Source of the DNA: Pardosa pseudoannulata
Taxonomy: Eukaryota; Arthropoda; Arachnida; Araneae; Lycosidae
Length of the DNA stretch: 64,000 bases
Direction of reading: 5' to 3'
NCBI GenBank assembly: GCA_032207245.1
Contig: CM063498.1
Span: 91,589,632 to 91,653,631, forward strand
Translations under genes and position numbers: made by a program
The notes under the pieces: model-generated
Databases searched by the model: none
What the model was told of the DNA's origin: nothing
What the model saw: only the letters and a program-made list of their open reading frames with translations
Part shown: one piece after another, positions 43,960-55,800 of the stretch
Layout: each line of letters starts with the position of its first letter
Numbering within the stretch: position 1 is the stretch's first letter

Positions 43960-45210
43960 ATTCTGTTACTGTCTTTTCTTTTGTTTTTTGTTCAGTGATT
44001 TTGCCTTTAATTCTTATACATTGATTTATGTATAGCGTTAGAACAATTTCTAAAACACTGAATAAATTCTAAACATAAATTTTAAAATTAAATCTCAAAG
44101 ATCCTTTTTTAATCTTTCGGATGGTAAATAGATCAAAACCCTAGAACAAATTTTTCTACCCGAAATTTGCTTCTTTGTTACTCGAATGCGCAGAAAACAT
44201 TGAATAATTGAAGAAAATTCAAATTTTTCAAGCTTATACATCGTGTAAATGTACGCGATCTACTATATTGAAATTTTCAGATTCTTGCGTACGATAGATT
44301 TGTCTGTACATCGGGACATGGCACACACACTTATGCAAACAATCAATCTTATTAATAAAGATAAAAGCATAAAATTAACATGACTCTATCACTAAAAGGA
44401 TTTTCTACTAGTTAATAAAAAAAATTAGTATTAAAAAATTAGGATGAATTTGAAAAATATGAAATTCCATGCTGCTGTATTTATTTTCTCCATCATTATA
44501 ATGACAAAGGATTAACAATGTTTATCATTATTTACGCTGGATTTCTGCTGGGATATAAAAGTTCCGTGGACGTCAATGAATTTTGATGTAAGTTAATCTC
44601 GCTTAATTCAGTAATAACAGCAATTAATTACGGAACGCTGCCAATAAACTTTCATTAATTCTAGTTTTTAAATTTTTTTTCAATTGAAATTGCTTCGGTC
44701 TACATCTTTTTAATTTGTAGACTAACATTATTTTTTTTATAATAATAGAAATTTAAAGTAATGCTTTTGGAATAATACATTTGTGATTGTAAATAAAAAG
44801 CTTCAACAAAATTACCAAATTATCTGCATTAATATTATGTAATTTATTTAACTTTCTACGGAAACCAGTGTCTCGTGTGTCAACGAGTAAACCATTGGAT
44901 AATTTCAAATGATCTATTTAAATGCCGATAAACAAAAGTACAATATATACAAACAAATATTTTGATTTTTAAAAATTCCCCTTGAATTTTCTATACGATA
45001 TAATTAAAATTTATATAATTAAAATTAACTACGGGGTTTTACACGCAGTTAATTCGGGGAAAATTCAAGAATGTTTGGTTTATTAAATTCGAAGAAGTTT
45101 TCAATTTTGATAGATAATGACCTTCTCTTTCTAGAATTCACGAATTTTATTAGAATCCTAATTTGTCATATATTTGAATTAGGTATTAGTAAGTCATACA
45201 CAAGAACTGG
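43960..45210. other. AT-rich, nothing recognised
   Basis: No gene, RNA gene or repeat terminus was recognised before the first Helitron 5' end. Confidence 0.5.
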
Positions 45211-45216
45211 AACAAA

Positions 45217-45748
45217 TCCCCTATATAATAATAACTTAAGTTATATGTCCGTCTGTCCTCGAATTTATGAAGCGGTTGGACCTGGAATGGATAGAGGCAT
45301 CCATATTAGATTTTTGATGAGTTAGGGTTAGCAAAATTCAAAGCGAGTAAAGTTTATCTTCTCCTAAACTATCGATCCGATTCTAAAATAAATTGGTATA
45401 AATATGCTTCATATCACAGCGAAAAATACTGCCGTCTTTAAAACGTTCGAAATCCACTCCTTCCGTCCCTTTTCGAGCGTTTAATGCAATTATTTCAAGC
45501 CCTATTTTCCCCGGTTAAGAGCAGGCGATTATATTTATTAATTTATCCCACTAGGTAAAAAGAACATTTTTTTTTCTAGCATTATGACGTCATTCCTTTA
45601 ACCATCTTATTTAATCACTTCTTATTTTATGTTATTTAAATATCGTCTGCATTATTTTCATAAGTTTTATCACTGAACGTTTTATCACGATACGTCTCGT
45701 AATAAAAAAACATCCTCAATTCAAATAACACGTATTATTCGGATATAA
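45217..45748 (+). mobile_element. Helitron, 5' fragment
   Basis: It starts TCCCCTATATAATAATAAC after an A, like the minus-strand Helitron at 26557-27472. It stays homologous to about 45675 and then diverges before a second 5' end begins. The 3' hairpin and CTAG are missing. Confidence 0.85.
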
Positions 45749-46449
45749 TACCCTATATAATAATAGCCTAAGTTATCTGTCCGTCTGTCTTCAAATTTAT
45801 GAAGCGGTTGGACCTGGAAAGGATAAAGGCATCCATATTGGATCTTGACGAGTTAGGGTTAGCAAAATTCAAGTCGAGTTCTAAAACGTTCGAAATCCAA
45901 CCCTTCCCCTCTTTTCGATCTATTAATGCCATTAATTCAAGCCCTATTTTTTCCGGTTACGAGAAGGCAATTAAATTCATCAATTTATCACGTAAGTAGA
46001 TGAAAAAACATTTTTTCTAGCATTATGACTTTATTTATTTAAACATCTCATTTAATCCTTGCTTATTTTAAATTATTTAAATATCGTCTGCATAATTTTC
46101 ATACTTTTTATCACGGAACTTAGATATTACGTAAATAATTTTCTTTTATATTTGGCTTACATAATAGATTTGGCACATATGTGATAGTTTTAAATTTAAT
46201 CATCAATTATTTTTTGTTGCAATGAAAATTTCATCACCGGTATTAACAACAAATTCTTTTCATAAAAGTCTAGAAATCTATTTCACGGACTAATAAATAT
46301 CTAGCTTTTAAATTATATATCTTAGAAAATTAAGAAGTTTGTTCGTTTGTTTGTTTTTTATACATAACTACACGGTTTGCGATCGATTCGCTAAATTTTG
46401 GACAACCGAAACACACAAAAAACCCATTTTTTTTTACCTGTCTCATAGG

Positions 46450-46590
46450 TAGAGATGTAAAAAACCCGAAATTTTAAAGAGGTGGGAATAAACCCATAAT
46501 TTTGGGAAGAAATCATTTTAACAATGTTTACATTTATTTTTTCAACAGTGGCTATATTATTTCTAAAAGATTTGTTTTTTACTTTTGGCA

Positions 46591-46636
<46 letters not shown>

Positions 46637-46922
46637 TCAAATAATAGCAATGAGCATTTAAATGATTTTATAGTAGTACTTATGTAATTAATTACCCTGT
46701 TAGTCTTATCAAACAATTTTAATTGCTAATATAATAATTATATACATTATTTTTTATCATTATTTATTATGTAAATTGCTTTATGCTAAACTTTTTCCCC
46801 TCCTTTTATAATATATAAATATATATTTTTAAATTTAAGTTAACAGTTTATTATTTTTTGTAATGAATACATCGTTTAAAAGTGCAATCAAATGACAATG
46901 TTGCATTTTGTGTCCAATTCCT

Positions 46923-47009
<87 letters not shown>

Positions 47010-47300
47010 TATATACTCAAATAATAGCAATGAGCATTTAAATGATTTTATAGTAGTACTTATGTAATTAATTACCCTGTTAGTCTTATCAAACAATTTT
47101 AATTGCTAATATAATAATTATATACATTATTTTTTATCATTATTTATTATGTAAATTGCTTTATGCTAAACTTTTTCCCCTCCTTTTATAATATATAAAT
47201 ATATATCTTTAAATTTAAATTAACAGTTTATTATTTTTTGTAATGCATATATCGTTTAAAAGTGCAATCAAATGACAATGTTGCATTTTGTGTCCAATTC

Positions 47301-47383
<83 letters not shown>

Positions 47384-47667
47384 TCAAATAATAGCAATGA
47401 GCATTTAAATGATTTTATAGTAGTACTTATGTAATTAATTACCCTGTTAGTCTTATCAAACAATTTTAATTGCTAATATAATAATTATATACATTATTTT
47501 TTATCATTATTTATTATGTAAATTGCTTTATGCTAAACTTTTTCCCCTCCTTTTATAATATATAAATATATATCTTTAAATTTAAATTAACAGTTTATTA
47601 TTTTTTGTAATGCATACATCGTTTAAAAGTGCAATCAAATCACAATGTTGCATTTTGTGTCCAATTC

Positions 47668-47752
<85 letters not shown>

Positions 47753-48172
47753 CATACATATACACACAGAGAGAGATGTTATCCAAGAAAAATAATGATT
47801 TATGGGTTTTGTGACACTACAAATTATTGCCTAATATTTATGTAATAATAAAAATATTGGATATTTCTCAAAGGAAAAATATACCTCATACTTTCATGCT
47901 AAACATGATACCTTGCGAAATATAATTAGTTAATCCCAATTATTCAATATTTTTTTCATAGCATATAATAGTTAAATTTTGTAAAAATATCAACTTTTGA
48001 GGTCTACAACAAAGACAGAAAAATTATTGTGGTTCTCATTGTGTCATAGGAATTGGCAACTTCAAAATACTTCAAAATTCCCTTGTTTTGGAAGTTTTTA
48101 AAATTCCCTTCCCAAAAAACCCTGTTTTTTTCCCGAGTTTAAACCGGGTTTTTTCTACTGCTCCCAACTCTA
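46450..48172. mobile_element. hAT-type non-autonomous element, 1723 bp
   Basis: The 8-bp target duplication CTCATAGG is at 46442-46449 and 48173-48180. Left end TAGAGATGTAAAAAACCCG and right end (reverse complement) TAGAGTTGGGAGCAGTAGAA with AAAACCCGG form imperfect inverted termini. Both features fit hAT. The interior is non-coding and holds three tandem units with microsatellites. Confidence 0.92.
46634..47768. repeat. Tandem units with (CA)n(TA)n inside hAT
   Basis: Units of about 370-380 bases begin ACTCAAATAATAGCAATGAG at about 46635, 47016 and 47383. Each ends with GTGTCCAATTCCTACACACA running into CA and TA repeats. The repeat lengths differ among units while the unique parts are nearly identical, suggesting recent unequal exchange. 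Confidence 0.93.
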
Positions 48173-48439
48173 CTCATAGGGTACTTTATAATTCTGGTAA
48201 ATTAAAAATTTTACTGATCCCGTCATATGACGGGCTATATGCTAGTAGAGAAATGTACAGCAGTTTGTTGCAATGTCGAGAACTACTATAATGCTCTTCC
48301 CATTTATTTTCATATTTACAACAGCCAATAGACAAACAATATACTGACCTTCCATTTGAAACAAAAGACAGAACTGTCATAAGTTGAGATGTAGCGTTAA
48401 ATCGCCTTATATGAAATCTACAAAAATTTATATATTTTC

Positions 48440-48706
48440 ACTGAGATAAAGAGAAGGAGATTCTAATGGCTAGGCCATATAGAGAGGTTGGAGCCCAATA
48501 GAACAAGAAGACTGATAAAACCTCCAGTGGATCTAGACCCAGAGGAACACCAAGGAATAAATGGATGAATCAGGTCGAAAATAATTTGAAGAGTTGGGGA
48601 ATCACTAACTGGAAACTAAAATCATTTAGTCGGGTGGACTGAAAAAAAGTCTTAAAGGACCCTTCAAGGGCTGCAATGCCAAAGATGATGATGATGGTGA
48701 AGTTAT
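48440..48706 (+). pseudogene. RTE-type LINE 3' end
   Basis: Fragments RPRGTPRNKWMNQVENNLKS, WGITNWKL and KDPSRAAMPK resemble the C-terminus of RTE-type endonuclease/reverse transcriptases. They are followed by a (GATGAT) tail, as at RTE 3' ends. An in-frame stop interrupts the fragment, which is truncated 5'. Confidence 0.7.
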
Positions 48707-49089
48707 ACAAAAAAAAAAAAAATAGAAAGAGGTGAAATTAATTAAACATTTCCAGCGTAGAATACTGAGCTCCTCTTCCTCATGCTCCCAGCATATTTAG
48801 GTGATTTGCCAGCGTTTGGGTCAGAACACTGGGATATAGTAGCTACCGATCATATTTAAATGCTAATTAATTCATTTCACTTTAAAATGTATTTAAATGA
48901 TTTATAAACCTTTGACCAACAAAGAAAATATTAATGAAGTAAAGAACAAATATACTGGTACATCTTATGGCGGAAGATGAGATAATATGAAAATCATGTA
49001 GTACCAACTCTAATCAGAAGTTAAGGTTATGTTACAAAAAGCCAAAAACAAATTGTTGAAAGAACTAAATAATCAGAAAGATATTGTTT

Positions 49090-49260
49090 GGTTGGGAGCT
49101 CTACAGTCTACTTTTTTGCAACACGAGGGCTAATGAGACCGGGACCTACTGCTTAAAGCCGATTCCGAACGGCTACGAACATCCATGCCACAGTGGGACT
49201 AGAACCCACGAACTCCGGATCCGAAGGTCAGTGCCCTAACCATTCGGTCATCGTTCGGCT
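49090..49260 (-). mobile_element. SINE family A, full copy with 16-bp TSD
   Basis: CAGAAAGATATTGTTT at 49074-49089 is repeated exactly at 49261-49276. The minus-strand body begins AGCCGAACGATGACCGAATGG. It has a B box-like GGTTCTAGTCC and ends CCAACC. Confidence 0.96.
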
Positions 49261-49294
49261 CAGAAAGATATTGTTTTCCGTAAGGTTAGCTTAA

Positions 49295-49440
49295 GCCCTG
49301 GTAGCTCAGTTGGCTTAGGCAACAATCTATTGATTTGAGGGTTGTGGGTTCGGAACTCGAGCAGGCCTACGATCTACCGTGTTCGTTAACGGAGACTGAG
49401 GCACGTAAAATGTATTTGAGGACACAATGTCCTCCATGGC
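49295..49440 (+). mobile_element. SINE family C, uninterrupted copy
   Basis: The head GCCCTGGTAGCTCAGTTGGC is a near-perfect A box region, and GTGGGTTCGGAACTCG is a B box with one extra base. The body CACGTAAAATGTATTTGAGG and ACAATGTCCTCCA matches the split copy at 27834-28990. Stem mismatches argue against a functional tRNA. Confidence 0.85.
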
Positions 49441-49690
49441 ATTGACATCAACTGTAAGCGCACTTAAGAATTTCATATAGTGAGTAAATAAAAAGAATAA
49501 ACAAAGGTAATGATAATTATAAATTTGTGATATAGAAAAATACTAGTATATGGTTACTTTTCTTTTTTTGTATCTTTTCGGTGGATCTATTACAGAAGTT
49601 GAATTTCTGTTACATGTTTTAAATGAAATTGGAAAATTCAAATTTGGGATTATTCTAAAGGTTTTACATTTCTCTTGAAATTCGAATGGT

Positions 49691-49868
49691 TGGTTGATTA
49701 GTTTAGAGTGCTACGGTCTATATTTTTGCTACACGAAGACTACCGAGACAGCGACCTACTGCTTAGAGCTGATTTCCAACAGCTATGAACACCCATATCA
49801 GCAGTGGGATTCAAACCCACGAACTTCGGCACCGAAAACAGCCCATGCATTCGGCCATCATTCTGCAT
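49691..49868 (-). mobile_element. SINE family A copy
   Basis: On the minus strand a head with GATGGCCGAATGC and B box GGTTTGAATCCC precede the family body. It lies directly before the start of block B as visible here. The block A counterpart would lie before position 1. Confidence 0.85.
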
Positions 49869-50022
49869 TAAGAAGAAAAAAAGGAAAAACATGTTAAGTA
49901 ACAAAAATTCAGAGAAGCTTGATTTAATTAAATTGACGTCTCAAATTAACATTCGAAACCACTGCTAACGAAGAAATCATTTGCAATTAAGCTTATTCTT
50001 ACAGTAATCACAAATACAATAT

Positions 50023-50205
50023 TGGTTGGTTGTTTGATTTGAAATGCTACGGCTTCTTTTTGGTTACACGAGGGCTAGTGGTACCGAGACCAACTGTTTA
50101 AAGCCGATTCCAAATGGCTATGAACATCCATGCCAGCTGGGGGAATCCAACTCTCGCACTCTGGTACCTTATGGCTTGCACCTTACCCATTCGGTCATCG
50201 TTTAG
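50023..50205 (-). mobile_element. SINE family A, block B copy
   Basis: The counterpart of 112-280, with an extra 16 bases (ATGGCTTGCACCTTACC) created by a short direct duplication. Confidence 0.7.
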
Positions 50206-51104
50206 CAAATTGCAATTTTATTTTTTTATGTTGTTTTCTTACGCTTCTTTTGTTATCTTTGTCTTTTTTATGGCTGTTTTAAAATTATAAAAATACCACT
50301 GCCCTTAAACGCTTTCTTAATATTAACATTTTAATGATTTTGACCCGAATATATAAAAAAAAAAACTGTTAATCTGCATTCACTAACCCCCCCCCTTCCT
50401 TTTTATTTTCATCTAAAATCCACTTTGAAACAGACCTGTGTTTCCATGAACCAGTTTTTACATGCACCTAATGTTAAAAATTTCACTCAATTTATTCTTT
50501 ATATATAAGAGTGAAATCAAAATCACGGTTGGTAGATATATATTATATCCTTCATAGAAGTCAAAATGGAAACTATCTACAATTGTGCAAGAAAGCAGCA
50601 GGCCTCAGAAAATTTCTTCCTGACAGAAATTTCTATCTATCAATCTTCAAATATTAATAGTTTGAATACATCTGACAAATGAATGTCAGCAAAATGTAGC
50701 TCCAAATCCTTATAGTACCTTGTGAGTCACAGCTTTTATTCTGCCTTGTGACGCCATCTGTTGACGAAAAGCTTTACTCCTAAAATAAGGACAATCCAAA
50801 TTGTGAGTTCTTAAAAAACCCTTCTGTTTGTATTACTGGTTTAACCTGGCAAGGTTACAGCAACAGAACTGCTTCAGTCAGCTTTCGAGTTATGTTTATT
50901 TTGAGATTTAGAATAAATAAAAATGAGAGTGACCCAAAAAAGGTAGTAGAATTTGGTTGATTACTATTCCATTAGTTACAAATATGGAAGTGCAATATAA
51001 ATCCTCGCACCGAAAAATTAAGTCCTAATTGTAAGGACTCAGGCTTAAATTTTAGAAACTGCAAGAGGCGTTGGTCCAAAATAGAAAGATAAAATTTGAT
51101 CCTT

Positions 51105-51243
51105 GAGGTTTGGACCCAAATTCCCCATCCACTATTGACGTTAGGAGCAGAGTTTAGACATATCCATATCAGTAGTGGGATAAGAACCCACGAACTCTGG
51201 AAATGAAAAGCTGCGACTAACCCATTCAGCCACCATTCGGCAA
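51105..51243 (-). mobile_element. SINE family A fragment, block B
   Basis: The counterpart of 2395-2530, with head GCCGAATGGTGGCTGAATGG on the minus strand. Confidence 0.65.
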
Positions 51244-51640
51244 TTAAAAAGAAGAGCAGCTTAACTGACGAAAATTCAGAAAAAGCTAATTTGACTAAAT
51301 CGATGTCTCAAGTTCACCTTCTAAGAAGCCATCTATATCGAGAAGATCATAGAACAATTATGTTTGCTTTAATAGCAATACAAAAAATTAGGGAGGATTA
51401 GTTTGTTATAGAGCCTAAGTCTACTTTTTTCACAACAGAAGAGCTAATGAGACCATTATGAAATGGTATAAGCAATATGACAGCCGAGCAAGTACCATAC
51501 GACATTCAGTACTGAAGAAAGCAAGTTTCAAATTTCAATGCCAGCATGGATACTTTAAGTCCCATAGAATAGACTTTGAACAGTAGGTCTCGCTCTAATC
51601 ATCCTTACTATTGTAAAGAAAATTACCGAACCTAATTTTG

Positions 51641-51810
51641 AATGGTTTTGTTTGGAACGCTACGGTCAATTTTTGCAACAAATGGGCTATCGAAACCACT
51701 ACCTACCATTTAAACTTATAACAGTATCTATTCAAAAATGGGTTCGAACTCATACAAACTAATACCGAAACGCAACAATCTACCTGTTCGTTCATCATCG
51801 AAAAAAATTC
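51641..51810 (-). mobile_element. SINE family A diverged copy, block B
   Basis: The counterpart of 2942-3112. A short duplication of CATACAAACTAATACCG-type sequence next to the B box distinguishes it. Confidence 0.6.
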
Positions 51811-52530
51811 TAGTCCCTAACATCTATCCTAACAGGTGCCGATGTAGACATATCTCTCTGCATATAATCTAAAGATGTGCAGAATGAATTTGCGAATCTA
51901 AATAACCTTTAACAGTTCGGCAAGTAGGAAGGAGATACGAAATCAGGAGGCCCATACCTTTATTAGTAATGATGAACATAAAAATCAACACAGAATTAGA
52001 AGTAAAATTTTCCTTCTTGTAATGGTCTAAATTGAGGGTATTATTCAACATGACATCAAAAATGCCTCCTACTTGACAATGTAATCTACATTCTGAGGAT
52101 TGCCAAGTTTTCCAGTTCAAATCCTATATGAAGTATGTGCAAAATACTTGATTTTAATAAGAAATCATGTCTGACAACTAAACTATAATTCTCCAGTTTC
52201 ATTTACAGACCCATTTTAGAATTTCATTGTATTTATAGTACCTTAATCTTAACTTATCTCTGAATTTTTTACCAATCATGGTAGAACATTCAAAGTTCAA
52301 TAAAAGAGTATGCATTGGAATTTTTAAAAGAATTGTAGCAATCATTACAAGGATGTTAAAACTTTTATTAAACAATCTTTTTCTTTATCCACAATTCTGG
52401 ACGTTTTGTTAGTTAATAAAAATTCTATAGAAATCTTGGAGGAACATGGAGCAGGTATTCGGAATCACAGGAGATATGAGATTTCAAACATATTTTGGCT
52501 TCATCTCTTCACTATTCCAATTCTTCCTAT

Positions 52531-52687
52531 TCAAGAAGCTTTTTCAGCCTTCTTCCTTGCAGCATACAAACCACGACGTGCAAGGTTATAGATAACCAAT
52601 AAATGACAAACATGTAAAACAGAGCTGCTGAGTACTGTAGATGGATAGGTATTCCAACACAGCTCCAAGCATCCTAATATACAGAGT
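52531..52687 (-). CDS. ALG3: ALG3 copy B, last coding exon
   Basis: Acceptor CTTTTCAG; stop TGA at 52531-52533. It encodes the WNTYPST block and the tail KKAEKAS. It differs from copy A by a few mostly synonymous changes. Confidence 0.94.
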
Positions 52688-52827
52688 CTGAAAAGAGAGA
52701 AGAAAAATATTTAAATATTGCATATATTGTAATATTTAAATATTGGTAAAAATAAACTAATATCAGACCCCAAAATTTTGAATCTGATAAAAAAATACTT
52801 AAATTAACCTTATGTAATAAAACATGC

Positions 52828-52872
<45 letters not shown>

Positions 52873-55800
52873 GGATCAGTTCTGGGCTAATAGCTGGCTG
52901 TATGCTAAGTACTATTTGGCTGTCCCCTATTCCTGCAAGCAAGGTAGTAATTGGCTGTCCTAGAAATTTGACCACTTGCGTGCATGCATTTACTGCACAC
53001 GTATTAACCCTAACCCTGAGTGTGTGTATGTGTGTATATATACATATATGTATATATACATGCATATATATATATACAGTATGTTTCCATGTATAATTCA
53101 TGAATTTTTGGAACTTTTCTGAAGCTAAAGACTGTAGTGTGTTTATGATCATGGTTGTAACAATAAGTTACATTCGGTTCAGCTCTTTTACCTCTTCCCG
53201 TAAGTCATTGTCAAGGACATACCAGAACAGGACCGGTTGGAACTAGGAAGAAACTTCGGACTTCTCCCAACCAATAGAAGTGTCCATTGGTTAGGGGGAT
53301 TTTGAACAATAATGTTAACAATAATGTTGGCTTCCTTGCAAAATGTTTGAATATTATAGGAATTTTTATTCATTTCAATTTATACACAGGTCTTGAATTT
53401 AAGGTAAATGTTTGAAGAAAAATATACTCTCAGTTTACATATGAATGAGTTCATATTAGGAAATATAAATATATATATATATATGTAAGGAAAATGTAGA
53501 CTAAATCTATAAACAAATGTAGAGATTTTGAGTAAAACTCCAAAAACGGCCTCTGAAGAAATATATTGTCAGAAACATCCTGTAATTTTATAGCTCAAAT
53601 GTACCGAAGAAGTATCACCAAAAGCCTGCATTACAGCCCAAGAAATTTATCAGAGGTTTTCAAATCTCAAATCATGGGCAAATACTCTCCATCTCTCAGC
53701 TTTCCCCCTTTCAGTCCCTAATCTAAACTGACACTAGGGTTACAGTTTATGCTTTCAGGCAAGGGTGTCTACTAATTAAAATTTTATAGTGCCCTACCAG
53801 ACAATTTAGGAAATTCTGAACAGAACTTGGTTGCATGCTATTGGAGACAGTGTTTTCCTCAGTTTTTTATGAATCTTTTTTAGATATTTACAGTTAGATT
53901 TTGCAGTTTATCGCATCCCTATAATGAAGTCAAAACTTATTGAACCAACACTTTGGCAATAAATATCTTTAGCAACTGAAAATGGTATTTTACTTTACCA
54001 CACTAACTACATATGACTGGACCCCTACCCATCCACCTTCATTACACACCCTGTTTTATGACATTATATATATATATATATATATATAATGATGAAACCT
54101 CTCGTTCAAATCTAAACTAAAATTTAGATGGGAAAATTACATAACTTAATGTAACCAATATCTTTACAACACATCATTTTACAAAATTTTAATAAAAAAA
54201 GAATATATAGCAATCAATACATACTTGACAATTGTGTTATGGTTTGTTGACCATAAAAGGTGTGGAAGAGTAAAAAAATACCATACATAGAACTGGTAAT
54301 GAAGAGACCTACTGAAGGCAATGCCAACAAGATTGGATATAGACAAAACAAACATAATGTCTAAAATGCAGTAAAGGAAAAATGTGAAAATATAGAAGCT
54401 TAAATAGAGTAACACAGGTACTGTATTGAAAAAAAATCAAATTTTTTTTTAAATGCTGCAAATACTGGTCCATTAAGTTTAACAGTACTACTTACTAAGT
54501 TTGCCAAAATGGACACAACCCCCAAAAATGTGCCTTCTTACATTTTTTTATTCAGAATGTATTATAGTGCATTCCTAACTATTACTTCAGATAAATTCAG
54601 CTCTAACATTGATTATAATAATTAAAGCTGTCAAAAATGGCTGCTCTAATAATTATTGCCACCAGTATGTTTAAAATTGATGGCATTTTCCTTTTCAGAT
54701 AGTCTGTCAATTTTAGGTTATCTATTAAAGATTTATTGAAGATAAATTTGTAAGATATTTAGAATAATTTTAGAAATTTACGTTATTTATAAAAAAAAAA
54801 AAAAAATCCTTAGCACAACAGCTCTTAGGTAGCCAGGACCTTGGGGGTGCAAAGCATATGTTCCGGTTAGGTGGTAAATCTTATGTAGAACCCCCAGTGT
54901 TTAGTTCCCAAGCCCGCTTGTTCCTCAGTTCATCTACTTACTGAAGGGATGAAAGGCTAAGTCAACCTTGCCCAGCCCGGGGATCAAATCTCGGACCTGT
55001 GTCGTGGCAGTGCAAAGCACTACCCCAATGCCACTGGGCTTATAGTTTTTCTTTTATTTCAGTTTATTTTTGTATAATTGATCTACATAATTCATTCTCA
55101 AAGTAGTCAATATTAACCACCAGGGGGTCAATGGAGAATAACAAAGAGTCCATATAAACAAAAGAGAAAAATTGGGGATCATGAGATGTAAATAGGATTG
55201 CTTTATAAACACTTTATTTCAGCAGGTTATCACCAAAATTTAGGCATTCTGTAAATACCATAATACACCTAACACAGATTTTAACTATGTACTAATATAA
55301 CACTTATACAATATCTTTAAAAAATTAACATATATTAATGAAGTATATTTCATGAATTAGTTGAATTAGGTACCTATTTGTTCTGTGATAATAGAATTCC
55401 AAAACCCTTCAGCCAGTATATAATTGCACCAGCATTATAAAGTACATCCCCCCCCTATCACGTAAATTTTGTAGTTGTCACATGATATTTTCATGCATTT
55501 TGCTTTCAACTGAATATCTTAAATGAAACTTTTGAAGGAAACTTTACTCTCAATTTTACTCTCTTTTGGAATGTTCAAGAATAAATACAACTTTGACTTG
55601 TTTTGGATTGACTCTTATGTAAAAGTCTAAGAAAAACATAAAATTCAACAAAATGATCTAATTAAACAATAATGATTGAGAGCCTATGATTTTCATTAAC
55701 TAAAATTGATGTTCAATAAATTAAACTCGATGAGAATGTGACCTGTTTTCATTCAATGATATCTAACATTTTATCACATTATTTTTATAATGAAATACAA

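Larger units (their letters stand above)
45749..48245 (+). mobile_element. Helitron split by a hAT element
   Basis: The 5' end TACCCTATATAATAATAGCC is one base off the family start. The 3' end is the perfect 16-base palindrome CCCGTCATATGACGGG, then CTATATGCTAG before a T. The Helitron body is contiguous with the 26557-27472 copy once the hAT insertion at 46450-48172 and its target duplication are left out. There is no Rep/helicase coding. Confidence 0.9.

Noticed and set aside
49295..49370. Possible tRNA gene
   Set aside because: A and B box-like parts are present, but the acceptor and T stems do not pair well and the sequence continues into a repeated SINE body.
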